In this document: one piece after another, positions 14,401 through 23,176 of the stretch
How positions within the stretch are numbered: position 1 is the first letter of the stretch
Layout of the letters: each line of letters begins with the position of its first letter
Origin: Solenopsis invicta
Taxonomy: Eukaryota; Arthropoda; Insecta; Hymenoptera; Formicidae
NCBI RefSeq assembly: GCF_016802725.1
Contig: NC_052672.1
Location: forward strand, 9,244,210-9,308,209
Reading direction: 5' to 3'
DNA length: 64,000 nucleotides
Translations under genes and position numbers: made by a program
Notes under the pieces: model-generated
The model's input: only the letters and a program-made list of their open reading frames with translations
What the model was told of the DNA's origin: nothing
The model's database searches: none

Positions 14401-17400
14401 CTGTGTACGAAAAAATACTTTTCCTACAGTTCTCAACATATTAAAGCGCGTTCCAAAGAGTTCCGGGCGATTCGGATATTAGTTAATTAACAAAAAATTA
14501 ATAACTCCCGAAAAAGCCGATTTTCCGCACATATAGGTGAGGTGCTGGACTTTTTCGAAGAGTTCTGTGTACGAAAAAATATTTTTCCTACAGTTCTCAA
14601 CATTTTAAAGCGCGTTCCGAAGAGTTCCGGGCGATTCCGATATTAGTTAATTAACAAAAAATTAATAACTCCCGAAAAAGTCGATTTTCCGCACGTTTAG
14701 GTGAGGTGCTGGACTTTTTCGAAGAATTCCGTGTACAAAAAAATATTTTTCCTATAGTTGTCAACATATTAAAGCGCGTTCCAAAGAATTCCGGGCGATT
14801 CCCATATTAGTTAATTAACAAAAAATTAATAACTCCCGAAAAAGCCGATTTTCCGCACATATAGGTGAGGTGCTGGACTTTTTCGAAGAGTTCTGTGTAC
14901 GAAAAAATATTTTTCCTACAGTTCTCAACATATTAAAGCGCGTTCCGAAGAGTTCCGGGCGATTCTATAATTTATTAGTTAATAATTATTTATAACCTAA
15001 TTGCACGTCTGTCCTCTGTGTATTTGACATATTGTTTTATAAGAATTAATTGAATAAAGAAGTTAAATTATTATAGTATCCAATGAGTAAGTTTTTTGAT
15101 ATTCATGCTGTAATTAATTTCTTCTGGATATGTTTATACATGTTTTTACATTTAATGAGTTTTCACTTCCTACGGAACTTATCGTAATAGATTTTATACC
15201 TGGTTAGTCATAATACAATTCTCCATATGCGAATAGATGTCTCAAAGTTTATTTCTAGTGTTCTTTTTAATAAATCTGTTCTTCCTTTCCTGACCTTCGT
15301 GGTTTAAATTCTCACTTTTGAAGTGAAAACTCTTATTACTTTCATAGATATCAGTTATTATGAATCTTGTTGTGGTTATCATATTCTTTGTATTTACCTG
15401 TATGGAAATTTTTGTATATTACTATGTTTCTAATCATAAAATGTTGAATCGATTACCTTCCTTTTATTGCTAAAGCTCTTAATTAGAATTATCACTCATA
15501 GATGTCAAGAGTACAAAGTGTTGTGAAATGTGAAGTATAAATGATAGTAAAAACTGTAAAATGTAATGTTTAAACAAACCATTGTGTATGCTAAAATTAT
15601 GTTGATTTATTGAACATTACATTTCAAAGAGTTTTCAATATCATTTATACTTAACATTTCACATCGCTTTTTGCACTTGACATATACGAGGTGTGTTCAA
15701 AAAGTATCGCGAATTTTGAATTTTCGCGGGTTACGTATATTCGAATTTCGATCTTTTTGTGGCGTTATGTTGGTACTCATGTCTCTCACTTATGCCGACA
15801 AGCTCGGCCATTTTGAATGTTCACTTAATTGTTGACAGCTGCTTTGCTTGCACGTGTTTTGGATCGTCTTCGATTTTTACCTATTCAAAAAAATGGATCA
15901 AAGAACCTGTATCAAATTTTGTGTGAAAAACGAAATTAAGTGCGCGGATGCATTCCGAATGTTGACTGTGGCATACGGAGAAGCTACCTTGGACCGAAGC
16001 AACGTTTATCGGTGGTACAAAATGTTCTCAGAAGGCCGAGAAGATGTGAACGACGAAGAGCGTGCCGGACGCCCGAGCACTTCAACAACAGACGAAAAAA
16101 TTAATGAAGTGGAGAAAATGGTATTGGCCAATCGTCGAATCACCGTTAAAGAAGTTGCTGAGGACCTAAACATATCGATTGGCTCGTGCCATTCGATTTT
16201 TATCAATGATTTGGGCATGAGACGGGTCGCCGCGAAATTCGTACCAAAATTGCTCAATTGCGACCAAAAACAGCATCGCATGAACATTGCTAATGAGATG
16301 TTGGACTCTGTCCGCGACGACCCAAATTTGCTCCAGAGGGTCATAACTGGTGACGAATCGTGGGTTTATGGTTATGACGTGGAAACCAAAGCTCAATCAT
16401 CTCAATGGAAGCTGCCGCACGAACCAAGACCGAAAAAAGCGCGCCAAGTTCGGTCGAATGTGAAAGTTTTGCTGACAGTTTTCTTCGATTGCAGGGGCGT
16501 GGTGCATCATGAGTTCTTGCCACAGGGTAGAACGGTCAATAAGGAATATTACCTGCAAGTTATGCGCAGTTTGCGCGAAGCAATCCGCCAGAAACGCCCG
16601 GATTTGTGGAAGAACAAAAATTGGCTTTTGCACCACGATAACGCCCCTGCTCACACATCGTTGCTTGTGCGCGACTTTTTGGCCAAAAACAACACACTAA
16701 TGATGCCGCAGCCACCGTATTCCCCAGATCTGGCCCCCTGTGACTTTTTCTTGTTCCCTAAACTGAAGAGGCCCATGAAAGGACGACGTTACGCTACGCT
16801 TGACGAGATAAAGACGGCATCGAAGGAGGAGCTGAACAAGATAAAAAAAAATGATTTTTTGAAGTGCTTCGAAGATTGGAAAAACCGTTGGCACAAGTGT
16901 ATAATATCTCATGGGGATTACTTTGAAGGGGACAAAATAGATATTCATGAATAAATAAATAATTTTTGAAAAAACACAAAATTCGCGGTACTTTTTGAAC
17001 ACACCTCGTATACGTAACCCGCGAAAATTCAAAATTCGCGATACTTTTTGAACACACCTCGTATATCGGCTGCTCAATAGCGCTGAACGGCTGCTCACTA
17101 GCGCTGTATATATATATCGGCGGCTCATTAGCGCTGAATTTTGATATATTGGCTATTATTAGCGCTAAAATTTGATATTTAGACTGTCATTAGCGCTGTA
17201 GAAAATTAAAAATGTATGATCAAAGCAAATTAATACAAATATTAAAAATGTCAGAATTCAAATGTATTTATCCAAACGGAAAATGCTTACCGCCAGCAAA
17301 TCCCATATACTTAAAAATTAGCGAAAAAATGAAAAAATTGGACTCTTTTATAACTCCAAAGCACGTATATACTATAATGAACGAGAATAGACGTGGTATA

Positions 17401-20400
17401 GCTTCTGAAGTATTAAAAGAGTATGGTATAGATACCAATAATATTAACAATTCCCTCAATGAGTCAGAAATAAGTTCCTTTCAGTGTTCTTTTGAAAGTG
17501 ATGAGAAAAAATGCTCCTTTGAGAGTGATACAATTTTTAGACTCATAATTTCTGAAAAAAATTGGGACAATGTTAAACCTATAGCGAGACAATATTCCAA
17601 TCGCCGATACTTAATATTAAAACCTGGCGAATGGTCAAATATATTTGCTGCAAAAATATGGGAGCAAACAAAAATTCCTTGTGCATTTACGTTTAAAAAG
17701 GCAGCAGTGTTTCCAAGTCATAATGCCAACTGTTTCGTACGATTTTACGCAATTTGTAAGGAATATAAAGCGAAATTAACAGGCAAAATGATGAAGAAAC
17801 CAAATGATGGACAAAATGCAATATTTGACTGTACCTTGATTAATTTTGACAATCAAATTAATCATATTAAAAAAAGGCAACTAAAAGGTTCTCTTCGACA
17901 GAAAGTAGCTGGCCATTTAATAGATGCGAAGAAACAAGCTACGATTTGGCGTAGTGAAGAAGCAAACAAAATCATGGAATTTGGTGACAAAAGTCCACCA
18001 ATTTTATTTTCGGCACACGTCTTACGTAAAGCCAAGCAAAATGAATTGGATAATCGGTTAGGAATCAGTGATTGTGATCCAATTCGAAATTTGCAAATAT
18101 ACAAATATGTTACAAGGCCCGGATCAATACACGGAATAGGCTTAGATCCATTTTATGTAATGTATTGGTCTACAGAACAATTAACAATGTATAAAATAAT
18201 TAATCGTTCAAGAAATGCATATTTTACTATGGATGCTACAGGTAGCATAGCAAAAAAATTACCAATACCTGATGGAACAAAATCTTCTCATTTGTTCTTG
18301 TATCAATGCGTAATTGTTCCGGAAGGTAAACGTGGGATCCCAGTTTTTCAAATGATCTCCACGAAGCAAGATGCAGCTCTTTTAACATATTTTTTACTCG
18401 AAATTCGAAGAGCGGGTGCTGCAGTACCATCCGTAACGGTAACGGATTTTAGTCGAGCGATATTAGTCGCTTTAGCGCGCGCATTTGCCGATTGTGCGGA
18501 TCTAAAGCATTATTTAGAACGCTGTTATGACGTCGTCGTAAAAAATAAAGAAACAACTCTACCGGGTTCATATTTAAGACTAGACGTCAGCCACGTCATT
18601 AAAATTATTAGCAATTGGGAGTGTTTGCGACACTTACCAAACAAAGTGCGACAATTTTATTTGAGGTGCATTGCTCAAGCATATAAAATGCAATCTATGG
18701 AAGAATTAACTTCTTTTCTGACGTCTATATTAGCTGTAGCTTTAAGTGAAGATGTTGGCCATGCCGATGGCACTTCAGTTCCAGCTGAAACATGTTTACA
18801 ATTTGCCAATAATTGTATTAAAGGTGTGCATCTTGATGATTACAATGCTACAGATATAGTACCATTAGATGACATCACAAATTCCAATGAAACTCCATTG
18901 TCTTGGCAGGAATGGAGTAATAGCTTATATGCGAAAGCAAACGAGTTAGCAACACAATCAAAAGATGGAACTATAGTAAACGCATTTTACAATCCTGCAG
19001 CTGCAATGAAAATAAAAATTTTAATTCAAAATTTACTGTTGTGGACAGGTGTAATGCGTCCTTATTTTAAAACTGGCACAGAAGTACCAACATCTTCTTC
19101 AGTCGAATCAATTTTCGCTGAATATAAAACGCGACTTTTTAAAGGCTGTTTACCGATGAGAATTGACAAATTTGTTGCTAATTATCTCGATTATCTAGAT
19201 GGAAGATTGCGATTAGATTACGCAGCAAACGCTTCTTCAAGTGGACCAGATTGCAAATCAAAACAAAATCAAATAAATATACACGAATCCGATCCAAATT
19301 TTAAATTAGATGTTGAAATGGAACAGGAATTATTTGAAAATAGTAACTCCTGTCACAATCTAACATCAATTTCTAATACTGAAGTAACAGATAATTCTGC
19401 TACAAGTAAAGCAAATTCTACCGACGAATCATACAACTACAGTGTTAAAGTTCATTCAAAATCAAATTCAATATCAGATTCAGCAACCTCAAATGAGACA
19501 TGTTCACTGAATTTGAAAGAAAATTGGATGGGATTGGCGGAACATCCCAAAAAATCTGGCCACGTTAAAAAGGAAACTTATTTAGACAAATGTCCTGAAT
19601 GGGACAGCATAGAGTCGCATAACACAGTGTGTATTCCAATAATAAAAAATGGAAGTATATGTCAACCCGTCAAATTAAAAAGAGAAACTATAATGGTGCG
19701 CAATACGTGCGCTTTTGACGCTCTCCTCCATTGCACGCTGCACATGATAGGAATGAATTCAGAATATAAACAAATTGTGCAAAACATAAAAGATTGCAAT
19801 TTCTTGCAATTGGCAATAAAAATTATAAGCAGAGGAAAAATCACAAAGAATGAGTATGTCGAAAGAGCTTCTTTCCTCGCTAGCTTGTCACTGTTCCAAC
19901 AAGAAAATTATACTAGACGATTCCAATCCTTAGATGCAATGTGCAATGCTGCTCATCTAGCCGAGTATACATACGCATTACTGCCTAGTCTAAAAAGACA
20001 AAAAATAGGTCTTTCATGCCACTATACGAATGAAAGAAAGTTTACAGCTATAAGCATTAATGTAAACATACTTTTAACAAAAGGATTGGGGTATATTCAA
20101 GATGCAATCAACGACACGTATGATACCAAACAAACATGCCCAAAATGCCAAAATCAATGTAAAATAAGTGAAGAGTACGGGCCGCATGTAATAATAGATA
20201 CAAGCGTTTTAAGTGATCCAAACTATATAAAAAGTATTGGATTAGAAACGAAACTGTACAATTTAGACGGCATTACCAAAAACGTAACAGTGGGAAATAG
20301 AAAATACATTCTACGCGGAATTGTCAATTATATCAATAATGCAGCCCACTATACTGCCATTATATACACGACTACATCGTGGTACGAATATGATGATTTA

Positions 20401-23176
20401 AAGTCAAAAAGACAACAAGTCTCGCCTCACGACACAATCACGCCACACGTACTATTGTACGCCCAATTATAAACAAATACAAAAACTGGATCGTACGTAC
20501 ACATGAAAAACGTAACGTAATAAAACGATACGTTAAAAAAAAAACGTAATAAGCACATCCCAATCGTAACAAAAAAACCTAAATAAAAAAACCAAATCAT
20601 TAAAAATATAAATCCGATCAGAAAAAAGTATTAAAAAAAAATAAAATCCAAAGACAAAACAAAAAGGAACCATAATCTCGTCACGTCCACGTCGTTGATT
20701 CTGAGAATACGCTAAGAACGAGAAAAGGGCAGCGTGTGATATATCCGAAATTACGACAATAACCAAAATTAAATACCAGTCAAAAATATAAAAAATAACA
20801 CTAATCGAAAAAACTCCACAAAAATTGATTGTACACAGAAAAACACAAAATATATATTTTATTCAACAAAAATCCTAAAAGTCAACCATCGTCTCACTCA
20901 TAATTACGTATATTTGTTGGATAGAAATTTTTCTATAAACAATTAATAATATTAGCGCACAGAAATATTCGGAAGAGGTTTCAATACGTTGAGAACTACA
21001 AGAAAAATATTTTTTGGAGCATAGAACTGTCGACTTTCGACAAGCGACTTACTTATATTTCGTGTACATCTCTTTTTCGAAGGATTTACTATTTATAAAC
21101 AATTAATAATGTTAGCAGTCAGAACTCTTCGGAACGCGCTTTAATATGTTGAGAACTGTAGGAAAAATATTTTTTCGTACACAGAACTCTTCGAAAAAGT
21201 CCAGCACCTCGCCTATATGTGCGGAAAATCGGCTTTTTCGGGAGTTATTAATTTTTTGTTAATTAACTAATATCGGAATCGCCCGGAACTCTTTGGAACG
21301 CGCTTTAATATGTTGAGAACTGTAGGAAAAATATTTTTTCGTACACAGAACTTTTCGAAAAAGTCCAGCACCTCATCTATATGTGCGGAAAATCGGCATT
21401 TTCGGGAGTTATTAATTTTTTGTTAATTAACTAATATCGGAATCGCCCGGAACTCTTCGGAACGCGCTTTAATATGTTGAGAACTGTAGGAAAAATATTT
21501 TTTTGTACACGAAACTCTATTATATAATATTATAACATAAATATTTTATAATAATTTAAAAAAAATAAATAAATAAACTATGTTAAACGCTGGAACTCTT
21601 TCTAGAACTCATCTAGAACTATAGATCTTTTAAAATCCTACAAGAATTCGGTCTGGAAAATGACGCAGGACAAACTGAGGTGCTGCGTGAATCTGGCACC
21701 TCACTTTGTCCTATGCGTTTTTTTCGTTTTAAAGGCCAGAACTATTTGTTTTATCTATCAGGAACTGTAGAACTATTGAAAATAAACTCAGAACTGTCAA
21801 TGTTTAGTGATTTTCCACCAAATGATGTACCAGCTTCACACACACATGAGAGTGTTAGCGGTTGTGTGTAGAACGAAAGATTCCGATTTAAATTCCTTAA
21901 TTTTTTCGTCGCTTACACACCTGTATACAAATTTTTGTTGTGTTTGAAGAATAATATTAAAAATTGGACAAGTAATCGTAAATATTAATCAATGGTGACT
22001 TTATTGCATTGCTTTTTCTGTCTTCGAGATCGCCTTTTTAATGACTTCACTCAGATTCGTTTGTTCACAACTTTACTATTTAAATTAATACAAAGACGAC
22101 TAATTTTTTGTCGGCTTTGCATTTAAATTCTTTATGATGTATACAAATTTCTCAAAGATGTTGTGAATGTACGATAACATAAATCATGGGATTTTTTTCT
22201 TAATAGTGTCATCACTATTGGAATTATCCATGTCGATGTTTATTTCAATGTGTGTCTATAAATTAGCGATTTCAGACAGCTCACGCAACACTAACCGCGC
22301 TGAACTCTTATTTGTCTTGTATATTTATTCCGATGCTTGTTAAATCTCGAAAATCATTTATTCAAATTTAACATAGAATTTTGTTACAAAATTATATATT
22401 TTTAAATTTCCATCGTTTAGAATTTTCCTGATTTAAAATTTTTCTGCGTTCAAAGACTTTAGAGATATCATAAAAAACATCATTTTATTTCTGTTTAATA
22501 TTAAACAATAAATATAAAATTATATCTTAATGTTTGTGAATATTAGAGTAACGCTCGATTTATCGAAGAAATATTTCAATATAACTATTTCGTTTAAAAA
22601 ACTGTATTAACAAAATTTCATGTTATTGTTTAATTCTGCATAATTCAAAATGTGTACAGCCAAATAAAAAATTAAATAACAAAAAAACAGTTGAGCCTAC
22701 ACAAATTCGTGTGATAATACACTCGAGTTTAAAAACATTGAGGAAGTATATGTAATTAAGTGGTAAAATGTACCTTGAAAAAGTTTAGAAATGCTCAAAA
22801 GTAAAAATGTCTTATAACAATTAATGATTGTGTATTAGCATATTACCGCCATTAAAAAACAGCGGGTTACTATAATTAAATAATTCCATAAACAATTATT
22901 AGAATTCGTCTGTGTATCCTAGCAAAGTTAATTAGAGTAGTAATGATGTCTACAGTAACCATACTACTCTTTTCTCTTATATGTATATAAGTAATAAATT
23001 ATTATATAATAATGAATCATTGAATAATAAATTATATAATAGTGAATTATTAAATATACGTAAATTTCTTACATAGAACCCCTGGAAACGGTGATATTCA
23101 AATTGTTAAGCACCAGTTGCTCTTTCTCATAACGCTTCATGGCGTTCCTTACGACCACCGCCTCTTGTTGCACCAT
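5424..23176 (-). CDS. ABC half-transporter, ABCH/ABCG type (14 exons)
   Basis: Exons on the - strand: 23073-23176 (coding part), 11004-11248, 10095-10272, 9913-10006, 9532-9750, 9343-9434, 8445-8670, 7839-8016, 7625-7722, 7441-7511, 7282-7370, 6975-7151, 6792-6878, 5424-5635. All borders are AG/GT, phases agree, and the sum is 2,070 nt (689 residues plus stop), the usual length for the family. Walker A GSSGCGKTT is at residues 40-48, signature MSGGEQRR about 139-146, Walker B LLILDEPTVGLDP about 159-171, H-loop histidine about 197. Membrane segments start in the exon at 8670, and several hydrophobic segments lie in the last five exons. The ATP domain preceding the membrane domain is the ABCG/ABCH layout; insect databases often label these 'ABC transporter G family member 20/23'. 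The substrate is unknown. The least certain border is the acceptor at 9435-9436. Intron 1 (11249-23072) holds a whole transposon. Confidence 0.88.
5950..6535. repeat. diverged ~0.6-kb repeat, copy 1
   Basis: About 590 bp in the last intron of the ABC gene resembles 22380-22975 in the same orientation, with scattered substitutions and short indels. Shared landmarks are TTGTTACAAAATTATATA, TAGAATTTTCCTG, GAGGAAGTATATGTAATTAAG and ATGTACCTTGAAAAAGTTTA. No terminal inverted repeats or target duplications were seen. It may be an old interspersed repeat or a relic of a local duplication. Confidence 0.7.
8929..9002 (-). repeat. tRNA-like SINE remnant
   Basis: On the - strand this intronic stretch has a B-box-like GGTTCAAACC (8939-8948) about 35 nt downstream of an A-box-like TGATCGAACTGG. 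It continues into ATGGACATGGCA and a T-rich tail. This is the layout of a tRNA-derived SINE head. The A box matches the consensus only partly, and no cloverleaf was drawn with confidence. It is not called a functional tRNA. Confidence 0.35.
11249..12269. other. ABC intron 1, left flank of the Foldback-like element
   Basis: Non-coding intron sequence. It ends with the 9-bp target duplication ATGAGAGTG at 12261-12269, which abuts the transposon end. Confidence 0.6.
12261..12269. repeat. left 9-bp target-site duplication
   Basis: ATGAGAGTG borders the GTGTGTGTGAAG end of the element and is repeated exactly at 21846-21854. Confidence 0.85.
12599..14968 (+). repeat. left-arm 164-bp tandem array (about 14.5 units)
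   Basis: The landmark GTGTAC(G/A)AAAAA recurs at 12599, 12763, 12927, 13091, 13255, 13419, 13583, 13747, 13911, 14075, 14239, 14403, 14567, 14731 and 14895. Every step is exactly 164 bp, so units differ by substitutions and never by net length. Each unit carries GTTAATTAACAAAAAATTAA and GGTGAGGTGCTGGAC. The array stops mid-unit near 14968. The right arm carries the same unit inverted. Confidence 0.95.
14969..15500. other. non-coding interior of the Foldback-like element
   Basis: AT-rich sequence between the left array and the nested insertions. No gene or repeat was recognised. Confidence 0.4.
15503..15683. mobile_element. short hairpin (MITE-like) inverted repeat
   Basis: About 70 bp at 15503-15571 is repeated, imperfectly and inverted, at 15611-15683 around a loop of about 40 nt. 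The outer ends read ATGTCAAG(A/T)G inwards and inner parts share GTATAAATGATA and AATGTAATGTT. It looks like a small non-autonomous element. It ends two bases before the mariner's TA target site. Confidence 0.6.
15685..17063 (+). mobile_element. mariner transposon with doubled right terminus
   Basis: The left terminus TACGAGGTGTGTTCAAAAAG (from 15685) is matched inverted at the right, with TA on each outer side (15683-15684, 17064-17065). The right side has two termini in a row: one ends at 17010, giving a 1,326-bp element of normal mariner size. A further 53 bp (17011-17063) is an exact inverted copy of the left 53 bp (15685-15737). The element sits inside the Foldback-like transposon and is the younger of the two. 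Confidence 0.88.
15893..16954 (+). CDS. mariner transposase, apparently intact
   Basis: The frame is open from 15848, but the methionine at 15893 (MDQRTCIKFCVKNEIKC) is the likely start, giving about 353 residues, normal for mariner. The N-terminal part is a paired helix-turn-helix DNA-binding region (linker ERAGRPSTS). The catalytic core shows the mariner D,D34D triad: the Asp in TGDES, the Asp in HHDNAPAH, and the Asp in YSPDLAPCDFF. The WVYGYD and PCDFFLFPKLK blocks are also family hallmarks. The protein cuts and pastes the element at TA sites in the nucleus. No stop or frameshift is seen, so the copy could be active or very recently active. Confidence 0.93.
   Translation: MDQRTCIKFCVKNEIKCADAFRMLTVAYGEATLDRSNVYRWYKMFSEGREDVNDEERAGRPSTSTTDEKINEVEKMVLANRRITVKEVAEDLNISIGSCHSIFINDLGMRRVAAKFVPKLLNCDQKQHRMNIANEMLDSVRDDPNLLQRVITGDESWVYGYDVETKAQSSQWKLPHEPRPKKARQVRSNVKVLLTVFFDCRGVVHHEFLPQGRTVNKEYYLQVMRSLREAIRQKRPDLWKNKNWLLHHDNAPAHTSLLVRDFLAKNNTLMMPQPPYSPDLAPCDFFLFPKLKRPMKGRRYATLDEIKTASKEELNKIKKNDFLKCFEDWKNRWHKCIISHGDYFEGDKIDIHE
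17079..17197 (+). promoter_or_regulatory. five spaced AGCGCT palindromes before the 1086-aa gene
   Basis: AGCGCT occurs at 17079, 17100, 17130, 17161 and 17192, with spacings of 21, 30, 31 and 31 bp, usually inside CATTAGCGCTG or a close variant. The last site ends 14 bp before the ATG at 17212. Regularly spaced palindromes directly upstream of a transposase gene may be binding sites for a regulator or for the transposase itself. That role is inference; the repeat is seen directly. Confidence 0.55.
17212..20472 (+). CDS. Mutator-like transposase fused to a ubiquitin-protease-like domain
   Basis: A single 1086-residue frame. Residues about 120-230 contain a Cys/His-rich stretch (HNANCFVRFYAIC) resembling FLYWCH-type DNA-binding modules of Mutator-like transposases. 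A DDE-like core follows: D341 in FTMDATGS, D412 in VTDFSRA, the RLDVSHVIKI block, and a candidate E632 in SSSVESIFAEYK. After a Ser/Asn-rich linker (about 680-790), the C-terminus resembles a ubiquitin-specific protease (peptidase C19): Cys box NTCAFDALLH with C833, a CPKCQNQC zinc-knuckle (C976, C979, C983), and a His box HYTAIIY...WYEYDD with H1046 and D1061/D1062. It is the only large gene of the Foldback-like element, so it is the probable transposase. Fold and catalytic assignments come from motif reading. A KDZ-type transposase is an alternative. Confidence 0.7.
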   Translation: MYDQSKLIQILKMSEFKCIYPNGKCLPPANPIYLKISEKMKKLDSFITPKHVYTIMNENRRGIASEVLKEYGIDTNNINNSLNESEISSFQCSFESDEKKCSFESDTIFRLIISEKNWDNVKPIARQYSNRRYLILKPGEWSNIFAAKIWEQTKIPCAFTFKKAAVFPSHNANCFVRFYAICKEYKAKLTGKMMKKPNDGQNAIFDCTLINFDNQINHIKKRQLKGSLRQKVAGHLIDAKKQATIWRSEEANKIMEFGDKSPPILFSAHVLRKAKQNELDNRLGISDCDPIRNLQIYKYVTRPGSIHGIGLDPFYVMYWSTEQLTMYKIINRSRNAYFTMDATGSIAKKLPIPDGTKSSHLFLYQCVIVPEGKRGIPVFQMISTKQDAALLTYFLLEIRRAGAAVPSVTVTDFSRAILVALARAFADCADLKHYLERCYDVVVKNKETTLPGSYLRLDVSHVIKIISNWECLRHLPNKVRQFYLRCIAQAYKMQSMEELTSFLTSILAVALSEDVGHADGTSVPAETCLQFANNCIKGVHLDDYNATDIVPLDDITNSNETPLSWQEWSNSLYAKANELATQSKDGTIVNAFYNPAAAMKIKILIQNLLLWTGVMRPYFKTGTEVPTSSSVESIFAEYKTRLFKGCLPMRIDKFVANYLDYLDGRLRLDYAANASSSGPDCKSKQNQINIHESDPNFKLDVEMEQELFENSNSCHNLTSISNTEVTDNSATSKANSTDESYNYSVKVHSKSNSISDSATSNETCSLNLKENWMGLAEHPKKSGHVKKETYLDKCPEWDSIESHNTVCIPIIKNGSICQPVKLKRETIMVRNTCAFDALLHCTLHMIGMNSEYKQIVQNIKDCNFLQLAIKIISRGKITKNEYVERASFLASLSLFQQENYTRRFQSLDAMCNAAHLAEYTYALLPSLKRQKIGLSCHYTNERKFTAISINVNILLTKGLGYIQDAINDTYDTKQTCPKCQNQCKISEEYGPHVIIDTSVLSDPNYIKSIGLETKLYNLDGITKNVTVGNRKYILRGIVNYINNAAHYTAIIYTTTSWYEYDDLKSKRQQVSPHDTITPHVLLYAQL
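20473..20959. other. 3' region of the Foldback-like element
   Basis: A-rich non-coding sequence after the 1086-aa gene. AATAAA-like runs appear (for example AAATAAAAAA near 20580), but no single polyadenylation site can be chosen. Confidence 0.35.
20960..21510 (-). repeat. right-arm 164-bp tandem array (about 2-3 units plus a decayed one)
   Basis: Inverted copies of the left-arm unit have the landmark GTACAC ending at 21182, 21346 and 21510, again exactly 164 bp apart. Inward of about 21120 the similarity breaks up, and a partial, diverged copy is visible at about 20960-21020. The right arm is therefore about five times shorter than the left. Confidence 0.9.
21846..21854. repeat. right 9-bp target-site duplication
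   Basis: ATGAGAGTG follows the right end of the element (CTTCACACACAC) and is an exact copy of 12261-12269. Confidence 0.85.
21855..22379. other. ABC intron 1, right flank of the Foldback-like element
   Basis: Non-coding; nothing recognised apart from the target duplication at its left edge. Confidence 0.4.
22380..22975. repeat. diverged ~0.6-kb repeat, copy 2
   Basis: This is the second copy of the repeat described at 5950-6535, in the same orientation. It lies in intron 1 just downstream (in gene sense) of the first coding exon. Homology fades out near 22380 and 22975. Its place beside an exon of the same gene fits either a repeat family or an old partial duplication of the transporter locus. 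Confidence 0.7.

Larger units (their letters stand above)
12270..21845. mobile_element. complete Foldback-like (Mutator-type) DNA transposon, 9,576 bp
   Basis: Both ends read GTGTGTGTGAAGCTGG inwards. They are bordered outside by the identical 9-mer ATGAGAGTG (12261-12269 and 21846-21854), a textbook target-site duplication of the length used by Mutator-like and Foldback elements. The inverted termini share a unique head (12270-12598 against about 21511-21845). This is followed by arrays of one 164-bp unit, in opposite orientation at the two ends and of unequal length. The interior codes for a 1086-aa transposase-like protein on the + strand (17212-20472). A mariner and a small hairpin element have inserted between the left array and that gene. 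Foldback elements of Drosophila have the same architecture: long tandem-repeat termini, variable arm lengths, a large internal protein. The perfect target duplication and open frame suggest fairly recent insertion. Confidence 0.85.

Noticed and set aside
12599..14968. Centromeric satellite interpretation of the 164-bp array
   Set aside because: The array lies within the inverted arms of a transposon bounded by a target duplication, which explains it fully.
16006..17128. Several open frames antisense to or overlapping the mariner transposase
   Set aside because: They are shadows of the real frame, which has all catalytic motifs.
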